Below are positions 8,694-16,134 of a stretch of 64,000 nt of DNA, piece by piece. This stretch comes from Halomonas sp. (GTDB lineage Bacteria > Pseudomonadota > Gammaproteobacteria > Pseudomonadales > Halomonadaceae), in NCBI RefSeq assembly GCF_017515565.1, contig NZ_JAFWFN010000061.1:1-64000 (forward strand). Direction: 5' to 3'. The translations under genes were made by a program, and so were the position numbers. Position 1 is the stretch's first letter, and each line of letters starts with the position of its first letter. The notes beneath the pieces were generated by a model. The model ran no database searches. It had not been told where the DNA came from and saw nothing but the letters and a program-made list of their open reading frames with translations.

Positions 8694-10762
8694 GCCTGTT
8701 CCCCTGGTATTGCGCTCTGGCCTTCAGCTAATGCTTTCTGCCAACACTCTTCGCATACTTCTGGCAGCTTAAGGTTGGTCTTCAATAGCGCGGCTTGTGA
8801 AATATTATCAATTCGATCATGCACCTCAGCCACTGCATGCCCTGGCAGTAACGGGCTTTCCACCGCTTGGCCACTGCCGTTGCCGGGGCTGCCGCCTGCG
8901 TTTACCCGCACCTTGGGGCCGACCATGGTGATGCCGCCACCGTCTAGCTTTATAAAACTACCGCCAGCGTTCAGGGTTAATTCACTACCGGCTTCCAGCA
9001 CCACTTTGTGGCCTGCTTTGATGTGCAGTTCGCGGCCACTTTCACTCAGCCACGCTTGGCCCACTTTGATGTGCAGTGAGCCATCGACACTGAAATGCTG
9101 CTGCCCTTCGGTGTGCTCGAAACGGTTGCCGTGCACCGTGTGGTGATCGTCGTTGTCAATTTCACTAATACGGTCATTATTAACCCGTAAGAAGCTGTCG
9201 TTGCGGATCTCTTCGGTGCGGTCATTAAGCGTTAATAGCTCCAGGTCTTTCTGGGCGTGGAGCCAAATCTGCTCTTCGCCCGCTTCGTCTTCAAAGCGCA
9301 GTTCGTTAAAGCCTTCGGCCTTGTGGCTTTGGGTACGGATAACGGTGCGGGTTTTGTGTTCCGGCAAGGAGTAAGGCGCGGTATTAACGGCGTGATAGGT
9401 GCGGCCAGTGATCAAGGGCTGATCCGGGTCGCCTTCCAAAAATGACACCACCGTTTCATGGCCGATCCTGGGGATGGCGATGCTGCCATAGCCGCCGCCC
9501 GCCCAGCCTTGGGCCACCCGTACCCAGCAGCTCGCCGTGTCGTTTGGCTCACCGTAGCGGTCCCAGGGGAACTGCACTTTGACCCGTCCGTGCTCGTCGC
9601 AGTGAATCTCTTCGCCTTCGGGGCCCACCACAAAGGCGATTTGAGGGCCATCGACGCGTGGCTTGGGGTTGGGCGTCGCCCGCCAGGGGGTATCACCGGG
9701 AATCAGCGTGACTTGGTTGTGATAGCGGGTCATGCCGTTGGCATCGCCCTGAGTCATGCCATCCTCTTCCAGCGCCTGAGGTTGCTCACCGTGGTGGATG
9801 ACGCTAATCGCCTGCCAGTCCCGATTCAGGCTGTCGGTATCATGATCGGTCAGGGTGAAGCGTAGGCCAGGGGCAAGTTCGGGCAGGTCGCTTTCCGCCT
9901 GGGCGGTGAGCGTTTCACGGCGCAGCTGTTCCAGGCGAATACGGGTAAACGGCTCGCCGGAGACGTCCTGTTTATAACGGCCAGGGTAGTCGTAGTGCTC
10001 GTAATCCGATTGCTGGCCATGGGCTTCCACATCCCGGCCCAGGCGCTCGTGTAGCTGTGCGTAAGCGGGGTTCTTAAAGCTGTAATCTTTCAGGGTAGCG
10101 GAAGCGGCAGCGACCCGGGCCCTGTGGCTGAGCTTACGCACATGGCGGCTGGGGGCGGTGCCTCCGGCGCGGCTATGATAGGTGCGTTCGCCTAGGCTGT
10201 TGAGTACCTGAGGGTCATCGGCAAAGATCAGCCTGTGGCTATTTTCAGCAAACTCATGAAAGTAAAACAGGCCCTCTTCGGCGGCCAGGCGTTCGATAAA
10301 GGCAAGGTCGGTTTCCCGGTACTGCACGCAGTACTCGCGCTCGGCTAATTCACGGTTGACCGCAAAGCCCACATCGGTAATGCCCCGTTCGTCGCACAGG
10401 GTATTAATGATCGTGAGCGGATCGACTTTCTGGAAAATACGCGAGTTCTGGCGCAGCGATAAGCGCCATAGCGCGGGGCGCAGCACCAAGGTGTAGAAGG
10501 TACGGCGGTGGCCTCGATCGCCCCGACCAAATTCAGAGATAATGCCGTGTACCCGGCGCAGGGGCTGGCCATCTTGCCAAATGGTCAGAGTGGCTTCACG
10601 ATCCAGCAGCTCGGCGGCATCCAGGCTGCCGTCTCGGCTGGCCAGGTTCAGCGCCAGCTCAAAGGGCTGGGAGAGCGCTTCGCGGTGGGTAAAATCGATC
10701 ACCGCGACATCGTCAACGCCGGGTAGCGTTAAGGTAAATTGCAGACCAGTGCTGGCTGACAT
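8690..10762 (-). CDS. vgrG: Type VI secretion tip protein VgrG
   Basis: Spike protein of the T6SS tail, about 690 aa. The N-terminal gp27-like part contains THREALSQPFELAL, VDPLTIINTLCDERG, YCVQYRETDLAFIERLAAEEGLFYFHEF; the gp5-like OB region contains HCDEHGRVKVQFPWDR and SCWVRVAQGWAGGGYGSIAIPRIG. A repetitive beta-helix follows, then a C-terminal tail with CEECW that may contact the effector or adaptor. Two starts adjoin, GTG at 10765 and ATG at 10762. GGAG lies seven bases before the ATG, which I prefer. No tssA-M structural genes are present, so this is an orphan vgrG module dependent on a T6SS encoded elsewhere. Confidence 0.95.
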   Translation of the reverse strand: MSASTGLQFTLTLPGVDDVAVIDFTHREALSQPFELALNLASRDGSLDAAELLDREATLTIWQDGQPLRRVHGIISEFGRGDRGHRRTFYTLVLRPALWRLSLRQNSRIFQKVDPLTIINTLCDERGITDVGFAVNRELAEREYCVQYRETDLAFIERLAAEEGLFYFHEFAENSHRLIFADDPQVLNSLGERTYHSRAGGTAPSRHVRKLSHRARVAAASATLKDYSFKNPAYAQLHERLGRDVEAHGQQSDYEHYDYPGRYKQDVSGEPFTRIRLEQLRRETLTAQAESDLPELAPGLRFTLTDHDTDSLNRDWQAISVIHHGEQPQALEEDGMTQGDANGMTRYHNQVTLIPGDTPWRATPNPKPRVDGPQIAFVVGPEGEEIHCDEHGRVKVQFPWDRYGEPNDTASCWVRVAQGWAGGGYGSIAIPRIGHETVVSFLEGDPDQPLITGRTYHAVNTAPYSLPEHKTRTVIRTQSHKAEGFNELRFEDEAGEEQIWLHAQKDLELLTLNDRTEEIRNDSFLRVNNDRISEIDNDDHHTVHGNRFEHTEGQQHFSVDGSLHIKVGQAWLSESGRELHIKAGHKVVLEAGSELTLNAGGSFIKLDGGGITMVGPKVRVNAGGSPGNGSGQAVESPLLPGHAVAEVHDRIDNISQAALLKTNLKLPEVCEECWQKALAEGQSAIPGEQA

Positions 10763-10876
10763 CACGCCGCTCCATGAATCGTCAAAAACTAATAAAAACG
10801 ATTAGGATAGCGAGACGTAAGTTAAGCACAACCATTCAAGGCGCATTTTGGGCAAGTCACAGCGATCTCTTACACG

Positions 10877-10898
10877 CTTGTAAGAAATGGCTTACAAG
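10877..10898. promoter_or_regulatory. Palindrome upstream of vgrG, candidate operator
   Basis: CTTGTAAG and CTTACAAG form a perfect 8-bp inverted repeat with a 6-base spacer. Further TGTAAG or CTTACA copies flank it (about 10871 and 10913), all in the 200-base gap between the cob operon end and vgrG. No T-run follows on either strand, so a protein binding site is more likely than a terminator. The regulator is unknown. Confidence 0.5.
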
Positions 10899-10963
10899 AT
10901 TTTAAGTCATTGCTTACAAACCAGCAAAATCACCCAATGGTTGGTGTATCCCAACCTAGTCTG

Positions 10964-11413
10964 CTACTTAATCGCCATCACCAAACCGTGCCTCACATAC
11001 CACACTTGTTCAGCTTGGGCGGTGGCATCCTGAACGAACCAGCCATTGAGGTCACGTAAGCGGCGTTGTTCGGGCTGCATGGGTACAATCCCCCGCCCTA
11101 CTTCCGTAGCGATGATGATTAGCGGGGCATTTAGCTCTTCAGCGCGCTGGCAAAGGGCAGTCATATCGCCCTGCCACTGCTGGCGGAGCGTATCGTTATT
11201 GGCGCCTTCTTCAGTCCTATTTTCAGCGCTCTCTAGAACAGCGTGAAGCCACTCAAGCACGCCGGTGATAACCAGTGGCGTGTTGGCTACCAACGCCTGT
11301 TGGCAATCGCTGAAGGGGTGAGTAGCAGCTAGCCGCCAACCAATTGCGTAAGGAAAGCGTGCCGCTACGACGTCGCGCTTTCCGGCGCAGGCACCGCCGA
11401 CGAAGAGCTGCAT
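10964..11413 (-). CDS. Short CobU/CobP-like P-loop protein
   Basis: 149 aa paralogue of adenosylcobinamide kinase/guanylyltransferase. The N-terminus LFVGGACAGKRDVVAARFP resembles the CobU P-loop, but Lys is followed by Arg instead of Ser/Thr. The C-terminal ATEVGRGIVP, RRLRDLNGWF and VWYVRHGLVMAIK match the conserved CobU end. The central histidine region (HRxxRxxxW) that carries the guanylyl intermediate is missing. I chose ATG at 11413 because AGGGG sits eight bases upstream. It is the last gene of the cob operon, overlapping cobC by 49 bases. The full-length CobU in the same operon has lost the motif that this protein keeps. Its exact reaction is unknown. Confidence 0.68.
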   Translation of the reverse strand: MQLFVGGACAGKRDVVAARFPYAIGWRLAATHPFSDCQQALVANTPLVITGVLEWLHAVLESAENRTEEGANNDTLRQQWQGDMTALCQRAEELNAPLIIIATEVGRGIVPMQPEQRRLRDLNGWFVQDATAQAEQVWYVRHGLVMAIK

Positions 11414-12018
11414 TGCCATTCCCCTGTTCCCTGTGCGTTTTGCTGATAAACAAGCTGCCAGCGCCTGCCTTGGGCTTGATGCACAATGCCATCCCAAAAA
11501 CCAATGGTTTCAAAACGTCGGCGCAGCTCACGAATCACACCGCCGTGAGTCACAGCAAGAATTTTTTGGTGATTTCCAGCGTGGGCATGGGTGGCAAGAT
11601 CGTCGAGCCAGGCATCCAATCGCGCGCGTAGCTGACCCGAGGATTCACCACCGGGAATTTGCAGCTCGCCTACGCTATCAATCCAGGCGCGGTAGTGCGG
11701 AAGCGCCTTTAGTTCGTCGTACACCTTACCCTCGTAATCGCCAAAATCCAGCTCGCGCAGGCGTGGTTCAAGCGCAACGGGCACGCCTTCCCTCGCTGCC
11801 TGGGCCCACTCCAAGGTTTGCTGGCAGCGCTTTAAATCGCTTGAGTAGATAGCATCAAAACGCTCACTATTCAGAGACTCGCGCAGTGCCAACAGCCCCA
11901 CTTCGGCATCTGGAAACAGCAGCGGAATATCTTGCTGGCCTTGGTAACGGCGCTCTAAATTCCAGGCGGTGATACCGTGGCGAACTGCCACCAGCTCCAC
12001 ACTAAGATCAGTAGCCAA
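11365..12018 (-). CDS. cobC: Alpha-ribazole phosphatase (histidine phosphatase family)
   Basis: Removes phosphate from alpha-ribazole-5'-phosphate or adenosylcobalamin-5'-phosphate at the end of nucleotide-loop assembly. The 217 aa protein has the catalytic VAVRHGITAWN at the N-terminus, IYSSDLKRCQQT and LRELDFGDYEGKVY in the middle, and VTHGGVIRELRR with the second catalytic His near the end, which is the full histidine-phosphatase pattern. The start is TTG at 12018, supported by AAGGAGG six bases upstream. It lies inside the cobS gene end (64-base overlap), consistent with coupling. Its own 3' end overlaps the next gene. Confidence 0.88.
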   Translation of the reverse strand: MATDLSVELVAVRHGITAWNLERRYQGQQDIPLLFPDAEVGLLALRESLNSERFDAIYSSDLKRCQQTLEWAQAAREGVPVALEPRLRELDFGDYEGKVYDELKALPHYRAWIDSVGELQIPGGESSGQLRARLDAWLDDLATHAHAGNHQKILAVTHGGVIRELRRRFETIGFWDGIVHQAQGRRWQLVYQQNAQGTGEWQCSSSSAVPAPESATS

Positions 12019-12725
12019 AGCTCTCCTCCTTCAATGGTGGCGCCAACCATATCGCCGTTAATACCGTTAAACAGTCGCATCATGAACCAGCGCATTAGTA
12101 CCACAAAAACGATGACCGTTAGCCACATCAACACGACGGCAGGAGCTAACAATGCGAGCAGCACCAGTGGTAATAGCGCAAACGCTACGTCTTGGTCGCT
12201 AAGGGACTGCTGCCAGCTCCACGCCAAGCCCTTTTGCTGGGCACAGGGCGTTAGCACCAGCAACGCAACGCCTGCCCAGCGCCCTAGCCCGGGCACTATC
12301 AACAGCCACCACAAAGGCGCCTGATAGGCCACCATCGCCCACAGCAAAACCACCTTCCAGACGAGCAGAAATACCAGCGCTAGTATTCCAAAGCTGCCGA
12401 TTTGTGGATCCTTCATGATTTCCCAGCGGCGCGCCAACGGCTGGTTACTGCCTAGCGCATCGGCGATGTCCATGACACCGTCTAAATGCAGCCCGCCGGA
12501 AAGCGCCACCCACACACTTAATACGGCTAACGCGGTGATGGGTGCAGGCACGTTTTGCATAGCAAACGCGACTAACGCCAGCACGCTACCTATCAACAAC
12601 CCCACTAACGGATAGGCGCGCACTGCCCAGCGTCGGGTATCAGGTGTCCAGGGGCAGGCGACTGGAATCGGAATGCGGGTAAGAAACTGCAGCGCCAGCA
12701 GGACGCCAAACAAGGCATTTTTCAA
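11955..12725 (-). CDS. cobS: Adenosylcobinamide-GDP ribazoletransferase
   Basis: Membrane enzyme joining adenosylcobinamide-GDP and alpha-ribazole(-phosphate) to form the completed coenzyme. Family signatures are LQFLTRIPIP at the N-terminus, GGLHLDGVMDIADALGS and MKDPQIGSFG. Several transmembrane helices follow. An in-frame ATG exists at 12752, but a perfect AAGGAGGT lies five bases before TTG at 12725, which also overlaps the cobU stop as TTGA. I therefore call the TTG start (256 aa). The substrate comes from CobU and the activated base from CobT, both encoded in this operon. Confidence 0.92.
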   Translation of the reverse strand: MKNALFGVLLALQFLTRIPIPVACPWTPDTRRWAVRAYPLVGLLIGSVLALVAFAMQNVPAPITALAVLSVWVALSGGLHLDGVMDIADALGSNQPLARRWEIMKDPQIGSFGILALVFLLVWKVVLLWAMVAYQAPLWWLLIVPGLGRWAGVALLVLTPCAQQKGLAWSWQQSLSDQDVAFALLPLVLLALLAPAVVLMWLTVIVFVVLMRWFMMRLFNGINGDMVGATIEGGELWLLILVWSWWQFATVSPPGI

Positions 12726-13306
12726 ACGTTTACCTCCTTCCCATGCTTGCACTCCTCATCCTTCCACTGCTTACTCTTCCAAGGCAGCGCACAGCCTGCG
12801 ATGACTTCAAGTACGGAGTCCGCCTCTGCCGCTACCCAGCAGTGAGCCCGCTGGAGAAAGGCCAGATAGCGCCAGGTTTCGGCATCGGTAGGCGGCAGCG
12901 CTTCGTTGATATCGTTAGAAACAATCACTAAATGCACCCGGCGTGTTCGAGCATCAGCAAGCGTCTCTGCCAGCAGCGCTAAACCTTCCTCTTCGCTTAG
13001 CTCGCTGGCATACAACACTTGGCTAGCCCATAGCGTTAAGCAGTCCAGCAGCACCGCGCCACCGTCTGGCACGTTGGCAATTGCTTGATCAACCCGTAGC
13101 GGTACCTCTAGGGTTTTCCATTGCACGCCCTGCCACTGCGCTTGCCTGGATTGACGATGACGGGCCACTCGCTCGGCCATCTCGTCGTCGTACACGTCAG
13201 CGGTGGCTAAGTAGTAACAAGGCGAATGGCCAGCAGCGCTTACTACCTGCTGCTCAGCAATCTCGCTTTTGCCAGAGCGCGCCCCGCCACTAACGAACAC
13301 AATCAT
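12722..13306 (-). CDS. cobU: Adenosylcobinamide kinase/guanylyltransferase
   Basis: Phosphorylates adenosylcobinamide and transfers GMP to it. The 194 aa protein has a perfect P-loop (GGARSGKSEIAE), the guanylylation motif ARHRQSRQAQW, and LLDCLTLWASQVL, all in family order. The segment that normally reads NEVGxGIVP is SNDINEALPP here, so the last conserved block has been lost, while the short paralogue two genes downstream keeps it. ATG at 13306 follows AAAGGTG and overlaps cobD by 17 bases. The last dozen residues are rich in Lys/Glu and unlike the family. The enzyme is probably active, but its degenerate end is notable. Confidence 0.88.
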   Translation of the reverse strand: MIVFVSGGARSGKSEIAEQQVVSAAGHSPCYYLATADVYDDEMAERVARHRQSRQAQWQGVQWKTLEVPLRVDQAIANVPDGGAVLLDCLTLWASQVLYASELSEEEGLALLAETLADARTRRVHLVIVSNDINEALPPTDAETWRYLAFLQRAHCWVAAEADSVLEVIAGCALPWKSKQWKDEECKHGKEVNV

Positions 13307-14426
13307 TAAGCACCTTTCTCAATACGCTTATCAGCCGTTGATTAGCGGGGGCGTCGCGCAGCGCTATTCGCAGCCATTCACCGTTGAGCCCGGAAAAATT
13401 ATGGGTATGACGCACCAGCACCCCGTGGCGCAGCAAACGCTCAAACAGCCCATCGCTTGTAATGCCCGCCCTGCGCTGCTCAATGCTGGGGCGAATAAGA
13501 AAGAAACAGGCGTGGCTGGGCACCACTTCCAAACCTAGCTGGCTAAGTGCTTGCTCCATACGCGGGCGCTCGTTGATTAGCCACTGCGAGGTATCATTGG
13601 AGAAAGTCTCATCCGCCAGCAGCGGCGCCACCAGCTCTGCCGCAAGGTGATTAACGCTCCAGGGCGGCTGGTGAACCGCTGCCGCTTGAATCGTCGCCTC
13701 ACTCGCCAACAGATAACCCAGCCGCAGGCCCGGCAAGGTATAAAACTTGGTCATGGAGTGCAGCAACATCAGCTGCGGATAACGCGCCAGCAAAGGTGTC
13801 AGGGAAGCCTGTTGTGGGCTATCGCCTGCCATATCTACAAACGCCTCATCGACCACCACATGACAACCCATTGACGCCGTGCGCTCCAGCAAGGTTTCCA
13901 TTACCGAGCTATCAATAAGCGTGGCGGTAGGGTTATTCGGGCGGCATAAAAACAGTACATCTATGCCTTCAAGCCCAGCCATTAGCGCGTCTACCTCAAG
14001 CGTAAAGTGCGGCGGGCGCAGTACGATCTCGCTGACGGTGAGCCGGTGGGCGCGGCAGGCGCGGGCATATTCGCCAAAGCTTGGGGTAACAATCGCCGCT
14101 CGCTTACCTGCGTGCAGTGCGGCAGCCAGAAAAATAGCCTCTGCACCGCCGTTGGTCAGCAATACTTGATCAGGCTGAAGCTTATGATGGGCGGCGATGG
14201 CCTGCCGGGCACTGGCGTAGTCCGGCGCGGGGTAGCGCTCAAGGCCTGCTAGCTGCTTTGTTAGCCAGCCTCGCACCCAAGCAGGTGGGCCTAGCGGATT
14301 AAGATTAGCGCTAAAATCTTCCACCGGGTGGTCTGCGGGCAAACCAAAATGCGCCAGCAGCGCATCCGCCTGGCCGCCATGCGTGGGCCATGTAGGGCTA
14401 GTACATGCAGGATTAGGCACACTCAT
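13290..14426 (-). CDS. cobD: Threonine-phosphate decarboxylase (PLP dependent)
   Basis: Makes (R)-1-amino-2-propanol phosphate, the linker between corrin ring and nucleotide loop. It is a class I/II aminotransferase-fold protein of 378 aa: DFSANLNPLGPP at the N-terminus, LLTNGGAEAIFLAA, CRPNNPTATLID, VVDEAFVDM, and the PLP-lysine region HSMTKFYTLPGLRLGY. It overlaps cbiB by four bases (ATGA) and cobU by 17. In Pseudomonas nomenclature this gene is called cobC. Histidinol-phosphate aminotransferase is the nearest alternative, but the operon and the N-terminal motif favour CobD. Confidence 0.92.
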   Translation of the reverse strand: MSVPNPACTSPTWPTHGGQADALLAHFGLPADHPVEDFSANLNPLGPPAWVRGWLTKQLAGLERYPAPDYASARQAIAAHHKLQPDQVLLTNGGAEAIFLAAALHAGKRAAIVTPSFGEYARACRAHRLTVSEIVLRPPHFTLEVDALMAGLEGIDVLFLCRPNNPTATLIDSSVMETLLERTASMGCHVVVDEAFVDMAGDSPQQASLTPLLARYPQLMLLHSMTKFYTLPGLRLGYLLASEATIQAAAVHQPPWSVNHLAAELVAPLLADETFSNDTSQWLINERPRMEQALSQLGLEVVPSHACFFLIRPSIEQRRAGITSDGLFERLLRHGVLVRHTHNFSGLNGEWLRIALRDAPANQRLISVLRKVLNDCVR

Positions 14427-15424
14427 ACCCCCCCTCGAAGAATAAGCACCAATAGAGCGAACCCAACCGGTAGTAGCATAAACAGCATCCAGGCGCCGTG
14501 CATTAAACGCACGGTGGCATTGATATGCACCAAACGCAGTGGCTCAAGGGGTTCGCCTAGCGTGGCGCGATGGGAAGCTACGCCCTGGTAGAAATTGGTG
14601 CCGCCTAACCGTACGCCAAGTAAACACGCCACCATGGCTTCCGGCCAGCCAGCATTGGGGCTTGGGTGGCGCGGCGCATCGCGGCAGGTGCCCTGTAGTG
14701 CCCCCTTCCAGCGTAGGGATAAAACACCCGAAATACTCAATAGCAGGCCAGCGACCCATAGGCACAGCGCGGTTAAACGCGCGGGAATCCAGTTGGCCAC
14801 ATCGTCCAGCTTGGCAGAGGCAAAACCAAAATCGCCATAGCGTTGGTTTTTGTAGCCGACCATTGAGTCCAGGGTATTCACCGCCTTGTACGCCAGCGCC
14901 AGCGGCGCCCCGCCGATAAGGGCAAAAAACAGCGGCGCGGTGATGCCATCCACGGTATTTTCCGCCACGGTTTCCACCGTGCCCCGGGTAATTTCTGCTT
15001 CATCTAACCCTTGCGTATCACGCCCAACAATCATGCCCAGCGCTTGGCGTGCGGCGGGCAAGTCGCCTTTGCGAAGCGGCTCAACTACCGCGCGAGACGC
15101 TTCGCCCAAGCCTTTAATCGCCAGCGTCGTGGAAAGCAGCCAAAGCTCGGCAAGCAACGCCAACCCTGGGTGCAGCCTGGCTAGCAATATGAGAAGCAGC
15201 CAGCTAGAAAACCATACACCGCCGACCACCGTCACGGTTAAGAAGGCGCCGCTTAGCCTGCGCTGCTGCGCCGTGCCTCGGTTCCAAAGCCGCTCATACC
15301 AGCTGATCGCACGCCCCATCAGCACCACCGGGTGCGGCAATGTGCGCGGGTCGCCAACGATCAAGTCGATGACAATCGCAATGGCAACTAGCACAACGGT
15401 TGAGAGTAATAACGGCGTTAGCAC
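14423..15424 (-). CDS. cbiB: Adenosylcobinamide-phosphate synthase
   Basis: Integral membrane enzyme attaching aminopropanol phosphate to adenosylcobyric acid. It is 333 aa, with the family opening DLIVGDPRTLPHPVVLMGR, the central IVGRDTQGLDEAEITRGTVE, and NTVDGITAPLFFALIGGAPLALAYKAVNTLDSMVGYKN split over two hydrophobic segments. The start is GTG at 15424 and overlaps cbiZ by seven bases. After CbiZ removes the lower arm to give adenosylcobyric acid, this enzyme performs the next step, so their adjacency is functionally sensible. Pseudomonas calls the orthologue cobD. Confidence 0.93.
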   Translation of the reverse strand: MLTPLLLSTVVLVAIAIVIDLIVGDPRTLPHPVVLMGRAISWYERLWNRGTAQQRRLSGAFLTVTVVGGVWFSSWLLLILLARLHPGLALLAELWLLSTTLAIKGLGEASRAVVEPLRKGDLPAARQALGMIVGRDTQGLDEAEITRGTVETVAENTVDGITAPLFFALIGGAPLALAYKAVNTLDSMVGYKNQRYGDFGFASAKLDDVANWIPARLTALCLWVAGLLLSISGVLSLRWKGALQGTCRDAPRHPSPNAGWPEAMVACLLGVRLGGTNFYQGVASHRATLGEPLEPLRLVHINATVRLMHGAWMLFMLLPVGFALLVLILRGGV

Positions 15425-16134
15425 ACGGAAGCCCTCTTTTGTGAAAGCAACAGCGAGCCCAACGTTGCCTGGTAAACCGCCTGGCCCAGTGCGCGCCCAA
15501 GAAGGGTGCCAGAACCGGCGTAGGGGGTGGTGTCGCCACGCTGCGTTGCCGCAATCGAGACGCTATCGGTAGAGGTGCCGGTGGCTGGCGTGCCGCTGTG
15601 AGGATCTTTAATACCCGCCTGCCGGAGCGCCTGCACTTTGGCTTCCGTTACCGATAAACAAGCATTCACTAACGCGCCATCGGTTAGCTGGGCATCTAAG
15701 AAAACAAATGTATTGATGGTGCCAACCTTTGGCGCGGTGCGTAGCGCCAAGCGAGGGTCGTCTTGGCTTGGAACGCTAATATCAACGGCATTACCCACCC
15801 CCGCAGTAACCAGCGCCATCACGCCGTGGGGCAAATCACCCAGCGGCCTGCTAACCACGCAGGCACTGTTTAAATGAACGGCGGTCATCATGGCTACCGA
15901 TGCCAGCGGAAAGCCTTGGGCCAGTAACCACTGGGTCAAGTCTTCTTCTGGCGTGTGGCCATCGTAGTGCTTATCAACGTGGAAGTTTGCAAAATGACGC
16001 ACACTGCCAAAGCCCTCACCCACTAATGCACTGCTCAGCACCCGCAGCGGCATCGTGGAGGTGATCGCTAGGCACTGCTCGCTGCGTGCAAGCAATAAAG
16101 GCTGGCTAAACGGCAGCGTTTCCAAACGGCTCAT
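15418..16134 (-). CDS. cbiZ: Adenosylcobinamide amidohydrolase
   Basis: Cleaves the aminopropanol side chain of adenosylcobinamide (and in some bacteria adenosylpseudocobalamin) to adenosylcobyric acid, allowing remodelling of foreign corrinoids. The 238 aa protein carries AGVGNAVDISVP and the C-terminal ATGTSTDSVSIAA characteristic of the CbiZ family. ATG at 16134 overlaps the cobT stop by four bases. Its presence beside cbiB and cobT, without ring-synthesis genes, indicates salvage plus lower-ligand replacement. CbiZ was first described in archaea, and bacterial copies are usually interpreted as acquired by transfer; nothing in the local sequence shows recent transfer. Confidence 0.9.
   Translation of the reverse strand: MSRLETLPFSQPLLLARSEQCLAITSTMPLRVLSSALVGEGFGSVRHFANFHVDKHYDGHTPEEDLTQWLLAQGFPLASVAMMTAVHLNSACVVSRPLGDLPHGVMALVTAGVGNAVDISVPSQDDPRLALRTAPKVGTINTFVFLDAQLTDGALVNACLSVTEAKVQALRQAGIKDPHSGTPATGTSTDSVSIAATQRGDTTPYAGSGTLLGRALGQAVYQATLGSLLLSQKRASVC

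Noticed and set aside
14886..15572. Plus-strand frame of 228 residues across cbiB and cbiZ
   Set aside because: Antisense shadow, rich in Ser/Thr/Ala with no domain, opposite two recognised genes.
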